A DNA stretch of 57,024 nucleotides from Branchiostoma floridae (taxonomy: Eukaryota > Chordata > Leptocardii > Amphioxiformes > Branchiostomatidae), in the NCBI RefSeq assembly GCF_000003815.2, contig NC_049986.1, positions 20,561,628 to 20,618,651 on the forward strand, written 5' to 3'. Within the stretch, counting starts at the first letter, position 1, and each line of letters starts with the position of its first letter. The notes beneath the pieces were generated by a model, which was not told the origin of the DNA, ran no database searches, and worked only from the letters and a program-made list of their open reading frames with translations. This document shows, piece after piece, positions 10,645-20,484 of this stretch. The position numbers and the translations under genes are program-made.

Positions 10645-10892
10645 CCACACAACTTTGCCCTGAAGAATACAGATTGTCCACTCAACCGCATCAATTGTTA
10701 TTATGACGTATACCGCATCCACAACCGAAACGGATGGATTACTGTCTGAAGGTTCGTGTTTTGTTTCGACGGTAAAGTCGTTGCCAACACAGTCCTTGGC
10801 GAACGTGTATGTGCACGGGCCTTGGAACTTATGACTCGTCTTGTCAGGGATAAAGAAGTGTGGATCTCCGAATGCCTTGCAAATTGTTCTAT
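10645..10892 (-). CDS. VWD domain exon (first half), copy 2
   Basis: Same 248-nt exon as 1737-1984 with an identical protein: GDPHF, FQGPC, YTF, KDC and the KVVW tail, an acceptor AG at 10893-10894 and a GTAAGT donor at 10639-10644. It starts in phase 1 and ends in phase 0. The next exon on the minus strand should supply the remaining 70 or so VWD residues in phase 0. Between here and the TSP1 exons at 9.2-8.7 kb I see no such exon, and TSP1 exons start in phase 1, which does not fit. So either an exon is missing, or this half-domain belongs to a broken or mis-joined copy. Confidence 0.8.
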
Positions 10893-11156
10893 CTGTCAGG
10901 AAAATCAAGAAATGGATTAAATATCAGATGCGCCAAATAGTAGGAAGTAGGGCTGGATTCCGGTACAGAGAATTCTGGTCCAGCTACGGTCCAGGTCCAA
11001 AGGATCAGGTCCAGGTCCGGACCTGAACCTGGACCTAATTATCTGTAAAAACGTATGAATAGGGGATACTCAAAACAATGGTCCATTTCGCTACAAAGGA
11101 TTCTGATTGGTGGAGTATCCGACGTCCATTTGCGTTTTAAAATACTATCTTCATGT

Positions 11157-11673
11157 NNNNNNNNNNNNNNNNNNNNNNNNNNNNNNNNNNNNNNNNNNNN
11201 NNNNNNNNNNNNNNNNNNNNNNNNNNNNNNNNNNNNNNNNNNNNNNNNNNNNNNNNNNNNNNNNNNNNNNNNNNNNNNNNNNNNNNNNNNNNNNNNNNNN
11301 NNNNNNNNNNNNNNNNNNNNNNNNNNNNNNNNNNNNNNNNNNNNNNNNNNNNNNNNNNNNNNNNNNNNNNNNNNNNNNNNNNNNNNNNNNNNNNNNNNNN
11401 NNNNNNNNNNNNNNNNNNNNNNNNNNNNNNNNNNNNNNNNNNNNNNNNNNNNNNNNNNNNNNNNNNNNNNNNNNNNNNNNNNNNNNNNNNNNNNNNNNNN
11501 NNNNNNNNNNNNNNNNNNNNNNNNNNNNNNNNNNNNNNNNNNNNNNNNNNNNNNNNNNNNNNNNNNNNNNNNNNNNNNNNNNNNNNNNNNNNNNNNNNNN
11601 NNNNNNNNNNNNNNNNNNNNNNNNNNNNNNNNNNNNNNNNNNNNNNNNNNNNNNNNNNNNNNNNNNNNNNNNN
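11157..11673. other. Assembly gap (517 N)
   Basis: A sized gap in the E-VWD intron. Block B copy 1 supplies 521 nt at the matching place (2249-2769), so the estimated size agrees with the sister copy. Confidence 0.98.
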
Positions 11674-11842
11674 TATGTTATTGTCTTTATGATGAGGTCA
11701 TCTACTATTATCAAAATGGAGTCATTATTTGGTTTGTTTTCAAATCCATCAGCAAACGACACAATGTCTCGCACAGATAGAACTTTGGGAATTCGAAAGT
11801 GAACTATTAAAAGAATTAAAATGATACAGAACTATATCTCAC

Positions 11843-11999
11843 CACAACAGTCGCCTACGCAGTGGCATCCCCACATCCCATCCACTTCCGTCCATGCGTA
11901 GCCTCCATCTACATCACAGTACATTTGGACACAGTCGATGACCCCTCCCTCATTGCAATCGCATAGCTCACCGTTTGGTCTTCCCCATTGTGCATGGAG
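11843..11999 (-). CDS. Cys-rich E/TILa (VWC-like) exon, copy 2
   Basis: Same 157-nt exon as 2940-3096, with the C-D-C, C-H-C and C-C pattern, the acceptor TTTTAG and the donor GTGAGA. Phase 0 at the start and phase 1 at the end fit a TIL exon upstream (27583-27785) and the VWD exon downstream (10645-10892). The intron to the TIL exon is now about 15.6 kb because the copia element and a composite insertion lie in it. Confidence 0.8.
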
Positions 12000-12344
12000 C
12001 TAAAAGTGTACCAACGAAACAAAAATTGTCAAAATAATGACGGGGTGGGGAGTGGCACTACTTCATATTTCATTCAATTACAACCAAATTTGATGTTTTT
12101 ACAAACAATCACTGGTCATTGTACTCAATCTAGCCATGAAGAGTGTATCTCAGATTGGGCCAGGCTATTGTCAAATCAGACATTTTTTCTACGAAGGTCT
12201 GTTTCATGCCTTCGCCAAATGATGCTAACCTTTAAAAACGACGTAATATAAAGGTTTCTTATCAATTAGCCAATCAATATTGGCATGCATGATATCAGTT
12301 GGCAATCTCTGTTTACCAAACTCATAGAAGTCGCAAGTATGAAA

Positions 12345-12533
12345 TGTTAGTTTATTTAGAATGGTTGAGTCCCCCCTCACCGATGGAACAGTCGACGCAT
12401 GCGTACTGAGGCTTGGGGGGCACTCCGGTACGAGACCATCTGAGTGAATACACATTGTCACCAAGTGCTCTACATCTGTGTGGAAAGGCGTGAGTTATTC
12501 CCTAGTATAAGAGGGATCGGAGTCCAGTTAACA
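12345..12533 (+). repeat. 5' LTR of the copia element
   Basis: 189 nt, TG...CA ends, no difference noticed from 17452-17640. It contains the element promoter by position; I could not identify a clear TATA box or poly(A) signal. Confidence 0.95.
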
Positions 12534-12535
12534 AA

Positions 12536-12551
12536 TGGTAGCAGAGGGTGG
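12536..12551 (+). promoter_or_regulatory. Primer-binding site for initiator Met-tRNA
   Basis: TGGTAGCAGAGGGTGG, two bases after the 5' LTR, is complementary to the 3' end of eukaryotic initiator methionine tRNA, with one mismatch to the usual TGGTAGCAGAGGATGG. Minus-strand DNA synthesis would start here. Confidence 0.85.
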
Positions 12552-12655
12552 TTCCAGTAGTGAAGTTCGGACTGTCATACTGGACCCCTAGTACCGTGTA
12601 CGTGGTTCTGTCGACGATTCTGTGTGCAGTGTTTTTGGCGCGGATTTGACCCAAA

Positions 12656-15600
12656 ATGGCGACGTGCGAGGGAGGCGCGCGGACAAAAATTCCACAGCTT
12701 GATCTTGCAAACAAAAGCTACGAACAGTTCAGATTTGAGTTACTTCTGTGGAACAAAATTACGAATATCCCGAAGAAGAAACGAGGTATTGAAATCCTGC
12801 TGAGTCTACCGGAGGGATCAAAAGATGAGCACAAGACGAGGGAATTCTTAGGTTCAAAACTCACGGAGGAGGAACTTGCCGCTGAGAATTCATTCCAAAA
12901 TGTACTTGACAAAATGGACGAGCATCTGCGAAGAGACAACACCGGCCGACTGTGGGAGGCATTCGTTGCCTTCGACAAGTACAGCCGTGGTCCGACAACG
13001 ACTATCAGTGAGTACATCTCCACATTTGACATATTATATAACAAACTGAACAGAGCCGGTGATGTGACCTTGCCTGAGTCCGTCCTGGGTCTACTACTTG
13101 TCCGCCGAGCCAACCTTACTCTAGAAGAGGCCAAGCTCGTAATGACTGGAGTAGATTATTCCAAGGAAGACGTTAGTCTGTTCATGCAAGCAAAAAGCAG
13201 CTTAAGAAAGTTCAGTGACGAACTGGTATCGACACGTTCGTCTCATTCAGGCGGCATTCAGCAAGAGATTGCACATGTAACAGAAGCGGAAGTCTATCAG
13301 ACATCCCGTGGCGGCGGTGCCAAATGGTCCCGGGGTTCAGGACGCGGGTATAGTAGACAGACAGGCACCGCTAGAAATCGCAACGGACACTTCCAAGATG
13401 GCGGGCGGTCAGGGTACTTCCAAGATGGCGGCCCCCGGTCAGGGTACTTCCAAGATGGCGGCCCCCGTGCGTCTTCTAGTAGACCAGGTCAGAAGTTTGA
13501 TTACGATGGCGAAAAACTTAATCCGAAAAACCGCCAGGGGGATCTCATGCGTTGTTTCCATTGTGGCTCTTTCCGCCATCTGCGTCGGAAATGTCCAGAC
13601 GCCAAGGCTCAGGAGGTCAATCTGACAGAACATGACGCTGAACAAGAAGATGACCAACAGTTTGCCGTGTTGTTTACCGGTGGGACAAAATGCCTGATGT
13701 CAGAACTGTCAACTGAGGCATCGCTATGTGCGGTTTTAGATTCTGCTTGCTCCTCTACGGTGTGTGGTGTCTCATGGCTGAAAAAGTACCTGTCAGTTCT
13801 GGATGAGACACGTCGCCAGTATGTCAAGAAAGACACTAGTTCCCATGTTTTCAAGTTTGGAGGAGGCGAGAAACTTCCCTCTCTAGGCAAGTATAGCATC
13901 CCTGCCACAATGGCAGACAAGGATGTTCTTATCGTCACAGATGTGGTTGACAGCGACATTCCCCTCTTGTTGTCGTTAGATTCTATGAGAAAGGCAGATA
14001 TCGTACTGCATACACGTGAAGACAAAGCAACCATCTTCGGCAAGTCTGTAAATCTCAACCTGACAACATCAGGACATTATTGTGTGTCGCTAGTGAGTGA
14101 TTCCATTGAAGTCAGTGAGGTGATGAAAGTCGACCTGGAGGAGGACATGTCCAAGACTAGGATGAAGCTGCTCCATCTCCATCGGCAATTCGCACACCCG
14201 AACGCGGAGAAGTTGACCCAGTTGCTGAAAGGTGCGAATTCATGGAAGAAGCACTATGCTCCCATTCTGCAGGAGATAGCCCACAGCTGTGATGTTTGTA
14301 AGCGTTTCCAGCGAGGACCGGCTCGGCCGGTGGCAGCACTGCCTAAGTCAACGAGGTTCAACCAGGTCGTGGCAATGGATCTAAAGAAGTGGGGTGGACA
14401 ATACCTACTATACTTTGTAGACGAATATTCACGACTGACAGTAGCGAAACGAATTGGTAGAAAACATCCCAAGGAGGTAGTGGAGGCATTCATGGAGTTA
14501 TGGATGGCCTGTGGATACGGTGTTCCAGAACAGATCATGGTCGATAATGGAGGTGAATTCACCGCAGAAGAAATCCTGGAGTTCAGCAGTAGGCTGAACA
14601 TACAAGTCAATACCACAGCTGGCCATTCACCGTTCTCAAATGGGGTGTGTGAGCGTAATCATGCCGTGATGGACGTCATGCTTGAGAAGTTAGTATACGA
14701 GAACCCTAAGATACCCGTTGATCAACTGATTGCATGGGCATGCACCGCGAAGAATGCCATGGGGATGTTTGCGGGGTATTCACCATACCAACTCGTTTTT
14801 GGTAGGAATCCGACACTGCCGGGTTTTGACACACATCCCCCATCCACTAATGAAATCAAAGGTGATGTTCTGCTGAAACACCTGACAGCTCTTGCTGCGG
14901 CGAGAAAGGCGTTCACCGAAGCCGAATCGTCTGAACGAGTACGCAGAGCTCTCCGTCATAAAATCCGAGTTGCTGAACGTCAATATGTGCCGAATGACCA
15001 AGTGTACTACAAGAAGGATGACTCCTTAGAATGGTTTGGTCCTGCTAAGGTTGTTGTGCAGGATGGCAAAGTTGTCTTCATTCGACATGGGGCATATATA
15101 ATTCGGGTGCACGTGAACAGAGTGGTCTTGGTGGGTCAGGAATACCAGACTGCTTCCCCTGAAGACGATGTCGTAAATGCTCCAATTGAGCGCCAGGGTG
15201 ATCTTTCCAACGATCCGAGAGCTGATCGTGAGCAGGGACGTCACGAAAATACGACACCAAAATCAGTTGTTGACACTGCTACAGAAGAAAACAGTGCTTT
15301 AAAGGAAACCTACAGCCCAGTATCATGGAAAAGGAATGCAGAAGGCAGACTGCAGAGTGTTCAGCATACCCAGATGGATGCTGACTCAAAGTCTCCAGAC
15401 ATACTGTGTGTCAGCAGAGACAACGTAGTGTTACAGAGCAAATTGTTAGATACCAATGTCCAGTGGGCAAGAGAAGAGGAACTCAAAAAACTGAAAGATT
15501 TTGAGACCTTCGATGTAGTTGATGATAATGGGCAGGAACGTATCTCAACCAGGTGGGTAGACACCATGAAACCGGATGGTACAAGAAAATCACGACTGGT

Positions 15601-16900
15601 GGCGAGGGGCTTTGAAGAGCAAGACCCTGTACAAAGTGACAGCCCCACCATAAGTAAATCAGTTCTCCGCATATTCATGGTCTTGTGTGCAATGTATGGA
15701 TGGGTTGTCAAGACCATGGATATCAAATCTGCTTTCCTACAAGGGGAAACGCTTACTCGTGAAGTCTTTGTGCAGCCTCCGAGAGGGTATGAAACAGTAG
15801 GAAAGTTATGGAAACTTCGAAAATGCCTATACGGTCTTAACGACGCGGCTAGGGCGTTCTACATGTCAGTCAAGCACACACTCGTTGATCTGAAGTGTCA
15901 GACTTCAGAGTTAGAGCCTGCCATGTTTCTGTATCAAGTGAATGGAGTACTACACGGTTTCATTCTGACCCATGTAGATGACTTCCTGTACGGTGGTGAC
16001 GACTTGTTTGAAGACAGGGTCATGAAGCCGCTCTCCGAGAAATATCACACCAGCAGGCAAGAATCAGGGACTTTCACATATGTAGGCATTAGTATTGTGC
16101 AAGATACTGACAAGGTAACTCTCCACCAAAATGACTACCTTGAGGGTTTGTCTGATGATGCTCTTCCTCCTTTGTCCCATGACAGCAGAGATCTCAACAG
16201 TGAGGAATACACTATGTTCAGATCCATTGTGGGCAAGATGAACTGGTTATCCAGTGGTACACGGCCTGATATATCATTTAAGACAATAGATTTGTCCACA
16301 AAGTTTGCCCATGCCACTACCACTCATCTGAATGATGCGGTACAAACCGTCAGAAAGCTCAAGTTGTCCGCCACGCAAATTGTATATCCTAGACTCAGCA
16401 GTATGAAGGATGTTAGTCTGACGGTTTTCGCGGATGCCAGCCTAGCAAACCTAGAGAACAGTGGCAGCTGTGGTGGCCACCTAATCTTCATGACTGACTC
16501 CTGTGGGAAAGGTGCCCTTGTCGCCTGGCACAGTGGTAGAATTAAACGGGTATGTCGCAGCACTCTGGCAGCAGAAACCCTGGCGATGACCAATGCCCTT
16601 GAAGAAGCGGTGTACTTACGAGAGATTCTGCAGATCAGCACTGGACAGTTGGCCATGCCAATCTTGGCCATCACAGATAATCGAAGCTTAGTACAGGCTG
16701 TAGAATCTACGAGCCTTGTGCTGGAAAAACGTCTCAGAATAGAAATATCTGTCATCAAAGAACTTGTGGAACTCTCAGATGTGACCTTAAAGTGGGTCCC
16801 AGGCAGGTGTCAGTTGGCGGACATTATGACGAAAAAAGGTGTGCCTGCCAACCCCCTATTACAGGTCGTAACAACAGGACATATGGACAAAGTGCCATAA
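12656..16900 (+). CDS. copia-type Gag-Pol polyprotein
   Basis: One open frame of 1414 codons. Residues 1-200 are the gag (UBN2-like) region. Residues 240-275 carry GYFQDGGPR-type repeats. A CX2CX4HX4C zinc knuckle is at residues 300-313. The aspartic protease motif is at D362 and reads LDSA instead of the commoner DSG/DTG. Integrase has the HHCC zinc site (H509, H514, C545, C548) and a D575, D630, E666 triad with exactly 35 residues between the last two. Reverse transcriptase has D1022 and the HVDD box (D1108-D1109). RNase H has D1260, E1307 and D1341. The start ATG is the first in the gag frame, 122 nt after the LTR. No stop or frameshift is seen, so gag and pol would be made as one protein cut by the protease. 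It is unrelated to the host gene. Confidence 0.95.
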   Translation: MATCEGGARTKIPQLDLANKSYEQFRFELLLWNKITNIPKKKRGIEILLSLPEGSKDEHKTREFLGSKLTEEELAAENSFQNVLDKMDEHLRRDNTGRLWEAFVAFDKYSRGPTTTISEYISTFDILYNKLNRAGDVTLPESVLGLLLVRRANLTLEEAKLVMTGVDYSKEDVSLFMQAKSSLRKFSDELVSTRSSHSGGIQQEIAHVTEAEVYQTSRGGGAKWSRGSGRGYSRQTGTARNRNGHFQDGGRSGYFQDGGPRSGYFQDGGPRASSSRPGQKFDYDGEKLNPKNRQGDLMRCFHCGSFRHLRRKCPDAKAQEVNLTEHDAEQEDDQQFAVLFTGGTKCLMSELSTEASLCAVLDSACSSTVCGVSWLKKYLSVLDETRRQYVKKDTSSHVFKFGGGEKLPSLGKYSIPATMADKDVLIVTDVVDSDIPLLLSLDSMRKADIVLHTREDKATIFGKSVNLNLTTSGHYCVSLVSDSIEVSEVMKVDLEEDMSKTRMKLLHLHRQFAHPNAEKLTQLLKGANSWKKHYAPILQEIAHSCDVCKRFQRGPARPVAALPKSTRFNQVVAMDLKKWGGQYLLYFVDEYSRLTVAKRIGRKHPKEVVEAFMELWMACGYGVPEQIMVDNGGEFTAEEILEFSSRLNIQVNTTAGHSPFSNGVCERNHAVMDVMLEKLVYENPKIPVDQLIAWACTAKNAMGMFAGYSPYQLVFGRNPTLPGFDTHPPSTNEIKGDVLLKHLTALAAARKAFTEAESSERVRRALRHKIRVAERQYVPNDQVYYKKDDSLEWFGPAKVVVQDGKVVFIRHGAYIIRVHVNRVVLVGQEYQTASPEDDVVNAPIERQGDLSNDPRADREQGRHENTTPKSVVDTATEENSALKETYSPVSWKRNAEGRLQSVQHTQMDADSKSPDILCVSRDNVVLQSKLLDTNVQWAREEELKKLKDFETFDVVDDNGQERISTRWVDTMKPDGTRKSRLVARGFEEQDPVQSDSPTISKSVLRIFMVLCAMYGWVVKTMDIKSAFLQGETLTREVFVQPPRGYETVGKLWKLRKCLYGLNDAARAFYMSVKHTLVDLKCQTSELEPAMFLYQVNGVLHGFILTHVDDFLYGGDDLFEDRVMKPLSEKYHTSRQESGTFTYVGISIVQDTDKVTLHQNDYLEGLSDDALPPLSHDSRDLNSEEYTMFRSIVGKMNWLSSGTRPDISFKTIDLSTKFAHATTTHLNDAVQTVRKLKLSATQIVYPRLSSMKDVSLTVFADASLANLENSGSCGGHLIFMTDSCGKGALVAWHSGRIKRVCRSTLAAETLAMTNALEEAVYLREILQISTGQLAMPILAITDNRSLVQAVESTSLVLEKRLRIEISVIKELVELSDVTLKWVPGRCQLADIMTKKGVPANPLLQVVTTGHMDKVP
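13388..13470 (+). repeat. In-frame tandem repeat in gag
   Basis: Three copies of a roughly 30-33 nt unit containing CTTCCAAGATGGCGG encode repeated YFQDGG units upstream of the zinc knuckle. Such glycine/arginine-rich repeats are common near nucleic-acid-binding parts of Gag. Confidence 0.8.
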
Positions 16901-17451
16901 GGCCATTCATGGTCATACAGACTTTTCAACCAAACATGGACACAGGGGAAGTTCATTGAGGAGTGTATTGTATGTTTTACAATGATGTTTTGGAGAAGTG
17001 TTTTGGTTCATTGAGGAGTATATTGTATGTTTTACAATGATGTTTTGGAGAAGTATATCGTGATACACTGAGAAGAGTGTTGTTACTAGCACACAGTTGT
17101 GATGAGAAGAGGGTATTGGTTGTTTTGTACTAGTGTGTAGAAGAGACAGTTTACACTGATATGTTGAGAAAACCTGATATGTTCATCCACTTTCCTTGTT
17201 TATTTAGTCTATCGACAGTACTTAACCTTATCTCTGATATTTTATCGAGGTTATTGACTAACTATTCAGTTTCTGTAGAATTTAGTAAGTATTAATTCCA
17301 AAAAAAATACAGTTTGTGTAGTACTCAAATTATGTAACCTTTATAGTTTTTAGTTTTAGACTGTTATAGACTGTTAACAGATTTCTTTGTTTAAACCTAT
17401 ATAACGTTTATGTAGAGTAGCCAAAAACAAAAAAGAACAAAAAAGGGGGAA
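16901..17451 (+). other. copia 3' untranslated region with 54-nt repeat and purine tract
   Basis: Non-coding, between the polyprotein stop and the 3' LTR. GTTCATTGAGGAG begins two tandem units of about 54 nt (16951 and 17005). An A/G-rich tract ending AAAAAAGGGGGAA directly before the LTR (about 17424-17451) is the expected plus-strand priming tract. Confidence 0.8.
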
Positions 17452-17640
17452 TGTTAGTTTATTTAGAATGGTTGAGTCCCCCCTCACCGATGGAACAGTC
17501 GACGCATGCGTACTGAGGCTTGGGGGGCACTCCGGTACGAGACCATCTGAGTGAATACACATTGTCACCAAGTGCTCTACATCTGTGTGGAAAGGCGTGA
17601 GTTATTCCCTAGTATAAGAGGGATCGGAGTCCAGTTAACA
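17452..17640 (+). repeat. 3' LTR of the copia element
   Basis: 189 nt, matching 12345-12533 with no difference noticed, followed by the second target copy TGAAA. Confidence 0.95.
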
Positions 17641-19529
17641 TGAAATTCCTATCTCAACAACGAAGGCTCTTCTGGTATATTATCATCAGTAATGCAAATG
17701 AGGCCGATTTGCATCCTTTATGTTTGATGACGTTTATGATCACCTTCAATTAACTTCAATCGCTTCAAATCGTATCAAATTCCCCTCACTTGACGCTGTG
17801 GAACGGTAGCAAATCTCATTAGTTATGCAAATTATGCCATCGTTTCCATCTATTGATGTTCCTCTCTTTCTCAGTCACATATGCCATATACCGTGTGATC
17901 ATATACTCAGATCACTTGTCGTCATTTATGCTGATGACACTTCAGTATATGGCCACACATCCAAGAGATGTAATGACCGCTCCATTGCAGCTAATCTCTC
18001 TGCTGACCTTGATCATACGGTTCTATGGGGCAAAACGTGGCTTGTGACCATCAACCCTTCAAAAACAAACCTTCTTTCGTTTCATCATAAGAGATCCGAT
18101 CCGAATCTGCCACCGGTCCAAATGAGTGGGAATCTACTTAAAGAAGCCCCATGCTTTGAGCGACTCTTGGGCCTAAAATTTACACCTGATCTTAAGTGGA
18201 ATTGTTACATCCAATCCGTTGCCAAGGAAGCTGGAAAAATGGTGGGTTCTTTGTACCGAACCAGAAAATATCTTACCCCCTCTGCTATTCTTTATCTTTA
18301 TAAGAGTCAGATAAGGCCCAAAATGGAATACTGCTGTCACATTTGGGCTGGAGCCTCCCAGAACTCCCTGACCTGCCTCAATAGAGTACAAAAAACGGTT
18401 AAGGAACATTGTTGGCAGTGACTTATTCGCCACACTACAACCATTGGCCCAAAGGCGTGATGTAGCTAGCCTAGCACTTTTCTATCGGTACTTCCATGGT
18501 AAATGCTCGGCAGAACTTCACTCACTTGTGCCTTCAATACGAACCTTCACTGTAAGAACCCGTTTAGCCACTTCCCACGCAAACAAATCATCCTTTTTTC
18601 CTCCACAATCCTCATAACAGGAGGAAGTTCCACGCTCAGAGCTTTTTTCCTAGAACAACATCGCTATGGAATAAGCTTCCACGGACTTGCTTCCCCACGG
18701 GGTACAGTCTGAAACTGTTTAAATTAACGGGTTAACAGACATCTCTCTTCACAATTCAGTAACGTAACCCAAAACGCTTGAGGGTCTCCACGAGCCTTGT
18801 TTTGCGATGACCTCTAAGTAAATAAAAAAAAAATATGTTGGATGTCCTATCACGTCATGGTTTACTGCCATCTGTTGACCTAGATCTCTAGCCATTGTAT
18901 AGTACATTGCAACGGAATTAAAGGTTTTCCTCATTAGTTATGTAAAGTAGGCCTTAGTTTGCATAAGGCACTTTTATGTTAATCATCACCTATGATACCT
19001 ATCCACAAAATATCATCACCAAACCTTCCTTATCTTACTTCAATGTTTCCAAAAAAGGCCCATTGTTGTGAAATAAAAACCTACACCGAAGAACTAGTCA
19101 AGACTCAAAATCACGACCAAACTGGAATTTCCACTACAGTACATTAGAAAACCGCTAGGAGGTCAATTATCGAGCTTGACCTTTGTCTCCCTGGCACCTA
19201 CACATACCAAATATCATGAAGGCCCGAATCGAAAACATAACCCTCTCCATTAACTTCCCAAAGAAGACGAAGGATTTACTGTTTATGGTATAAGACTAAC
19301 GTGACACATAAGACTGTTTACTGCAAGACAATTATAAACATACAAACGGACGCACACACTCAGCCCGCTACCGTCCAGGCGAAAAATGCTACGCCAACCA
19401 TTTTCGAACACGACCTTCCTTACCACAGCCGCTGCTCAAAGACCAAATATCATGAAAATCCATATACAGCTTCTTGAGTTATATATATATAGTTATATAT
19501 ATACAGTCATGTTATGTTGTGTTGGCGTG
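17641..19529. repeat. Duplicated block D, copy 2
   Basis: Continues the host sequence after the copia element and matches 3438-5323. Its right end is GCGTG (19525-19529), after which a 7.4 kb insertion starts that copy 1 lacks. A dispersed repeat occupies about 18915-19500. Confidence 0.88.
17825..18830 (+). pseudogene. 5'-truncated LINE reverse transcriptase (copy 2, frameshifted)
   Basis: Same relic as 3622-4620. The YADD box and following region are open for 198 codons. One extra A in an A run near 18390-18396 then shifts the frame, and the tail continues in another frame to about 18790. Further small changes in the tail show that this copy has decayed since the duplication, while the sister is still open. 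Confidence 0.82.
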
Positions 19530-20008
19530 TGTTGCATCTACTTTTCGGCGGCTCCAGGAATCGTCCAAAAACCTTACGAAAACTAGATATCCAGGATTCG
19601 TACTTCCGGTGCCGTCAATCATGGTGATTGACAGTACAGAAAACATTATTATGCACGCCCATGTTTCCATATATGGGTCGACCTCGTGAGACCTCGACAG
19701 ACTCAAGTTGCGAGAGATTAAAACCCGGAAGTGACCGCTGCCCTCCCCATGATAGGACGTCATCTGAATGCTACTAACACGTAAATAGAATGTGACGCTA
19801 CACGAAAAACAACTTCAAACACACAACACATAATATATTCGTGCGACTGTTATTGTCTATCGTTGTGGACAACGGTTGTCTTTAGACATGCGTTCGAGTA
19901 TTACGGGGCACCCGCGCTGCAGGATACCATTGCGGTGCGTGCGTGACCCACAGTGACCGCTTGCTCGCAAATCAAAAATGGCGGGAGAATTCCTTATTTT
20001 CGTCAGGC

Positions 20009-20205
20009 GTTCAGGCCGTTTTCTGGATATCCAGGAATCGTCCTCCTGTTCAGGCCGTTTTCTGGATATCCTGGATTCGTCCTGAGCCTGTTCAAGCCGT
20101 TTTCTGGATATCCAGGATTCGTCCTGAGCCTGTTCAAGCCGTTTTCTGGATATCCAGGAAGCGTCCTCCTGTTCAAGCCGTTTCCTGGATATCCAGGATG
20201 TGGAC
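20009..20205. repeat. 39-45 nt tandem repeat with GGATATCC core
   Basis: Five units each contain CAAGCCG or CAGGCCG, then TTTTCTGGATATCCAGGA and TCGTCCT. The core TGGATATCCA is a perfect palindrome. Related words (CCAGGAATCGTCC, GATATCCAGGATTCGT) occur near the left end of the insertion at 19550-19605, so these may be subterminal repeats of a DNA transposon. Confidence 0.75.
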
Positions 20206-20384
20206 CAGGCCTTGTGTGACAAAGGAACGCCATCTTGATGCTATTAACACGTTACCGTGAATGTGTCGCTATACGGAAAACAACAGTAACTTTATCCCAT
20301 CTTAATTCATTACGCAAAAAAGCATTTTGGGCCTGATACGTAAGTAACATGTAAACATCAAAGTATCATAATCAACATTCGTTT

Positions 20385-20484
20385 NNNNNNNNNNNNNNNN
20401 NNNNNNNNNNNNNNNNNNNNNNNNNNNNNNNNNNNNNNNNNNNNNNNNNNNNNNNNNNNNNNNNNNNNNNNNNNNNNNNNNNNN
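20385..20484. other. Assembly gap (100 N)
   Basis: Placeholder gap at the edge of TTTTCGTTCC-type simple repeat. The matching region of the related copy (28098-28270) is a large hairpin, which may be why assembly failed. Confidence 0.98.

Larger units (their letters stand above)
10442..12344. repeat. Duplicated block B, copy 2 (VWD and E exons)
   Basis: Matches 1534-3442 at an offset of about 8908. It carries the same VWD and E/TILa exons and is cut at its right end by the copia insertion immediately after TGAAA (12340-12344). Confidence 0.9.
12345..17640 (+). mobile_element. Full-length copia-type LTR retrotransposon
   Basis: A 5296-nt element bounded by two 189-nt LTRs that look identical by eye, each starting TGTTAG and ending TTAACA. 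It is flanked by the target duplication TGAAA (12340-12344 and 17641-17645). The unoccupied site is present in the sister block at 3438-3442. A primer-binding site, one uninterrupted gag-pol frame and a purine-rich tract are all in the expected places. Integrase before reverse transcriptase makes it a Ty1/copia-order element. It lies antisense to the host exons, in an intron between TIL and E/TILa. Identical LTRs, a clean duplication and an intact frame point to a recent insertion. Confidence 0.96.

Noticed and set aside
11055-11802. Several long open frames across the 517-N gap
   Set aside because: Their length is N only; the flanking residues have no domain.
20009-20205. CRISPR-like array
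   Set aside because: Repeat units are contiguous with variable similar sequence, no unique spacers, and the DNA is animal.
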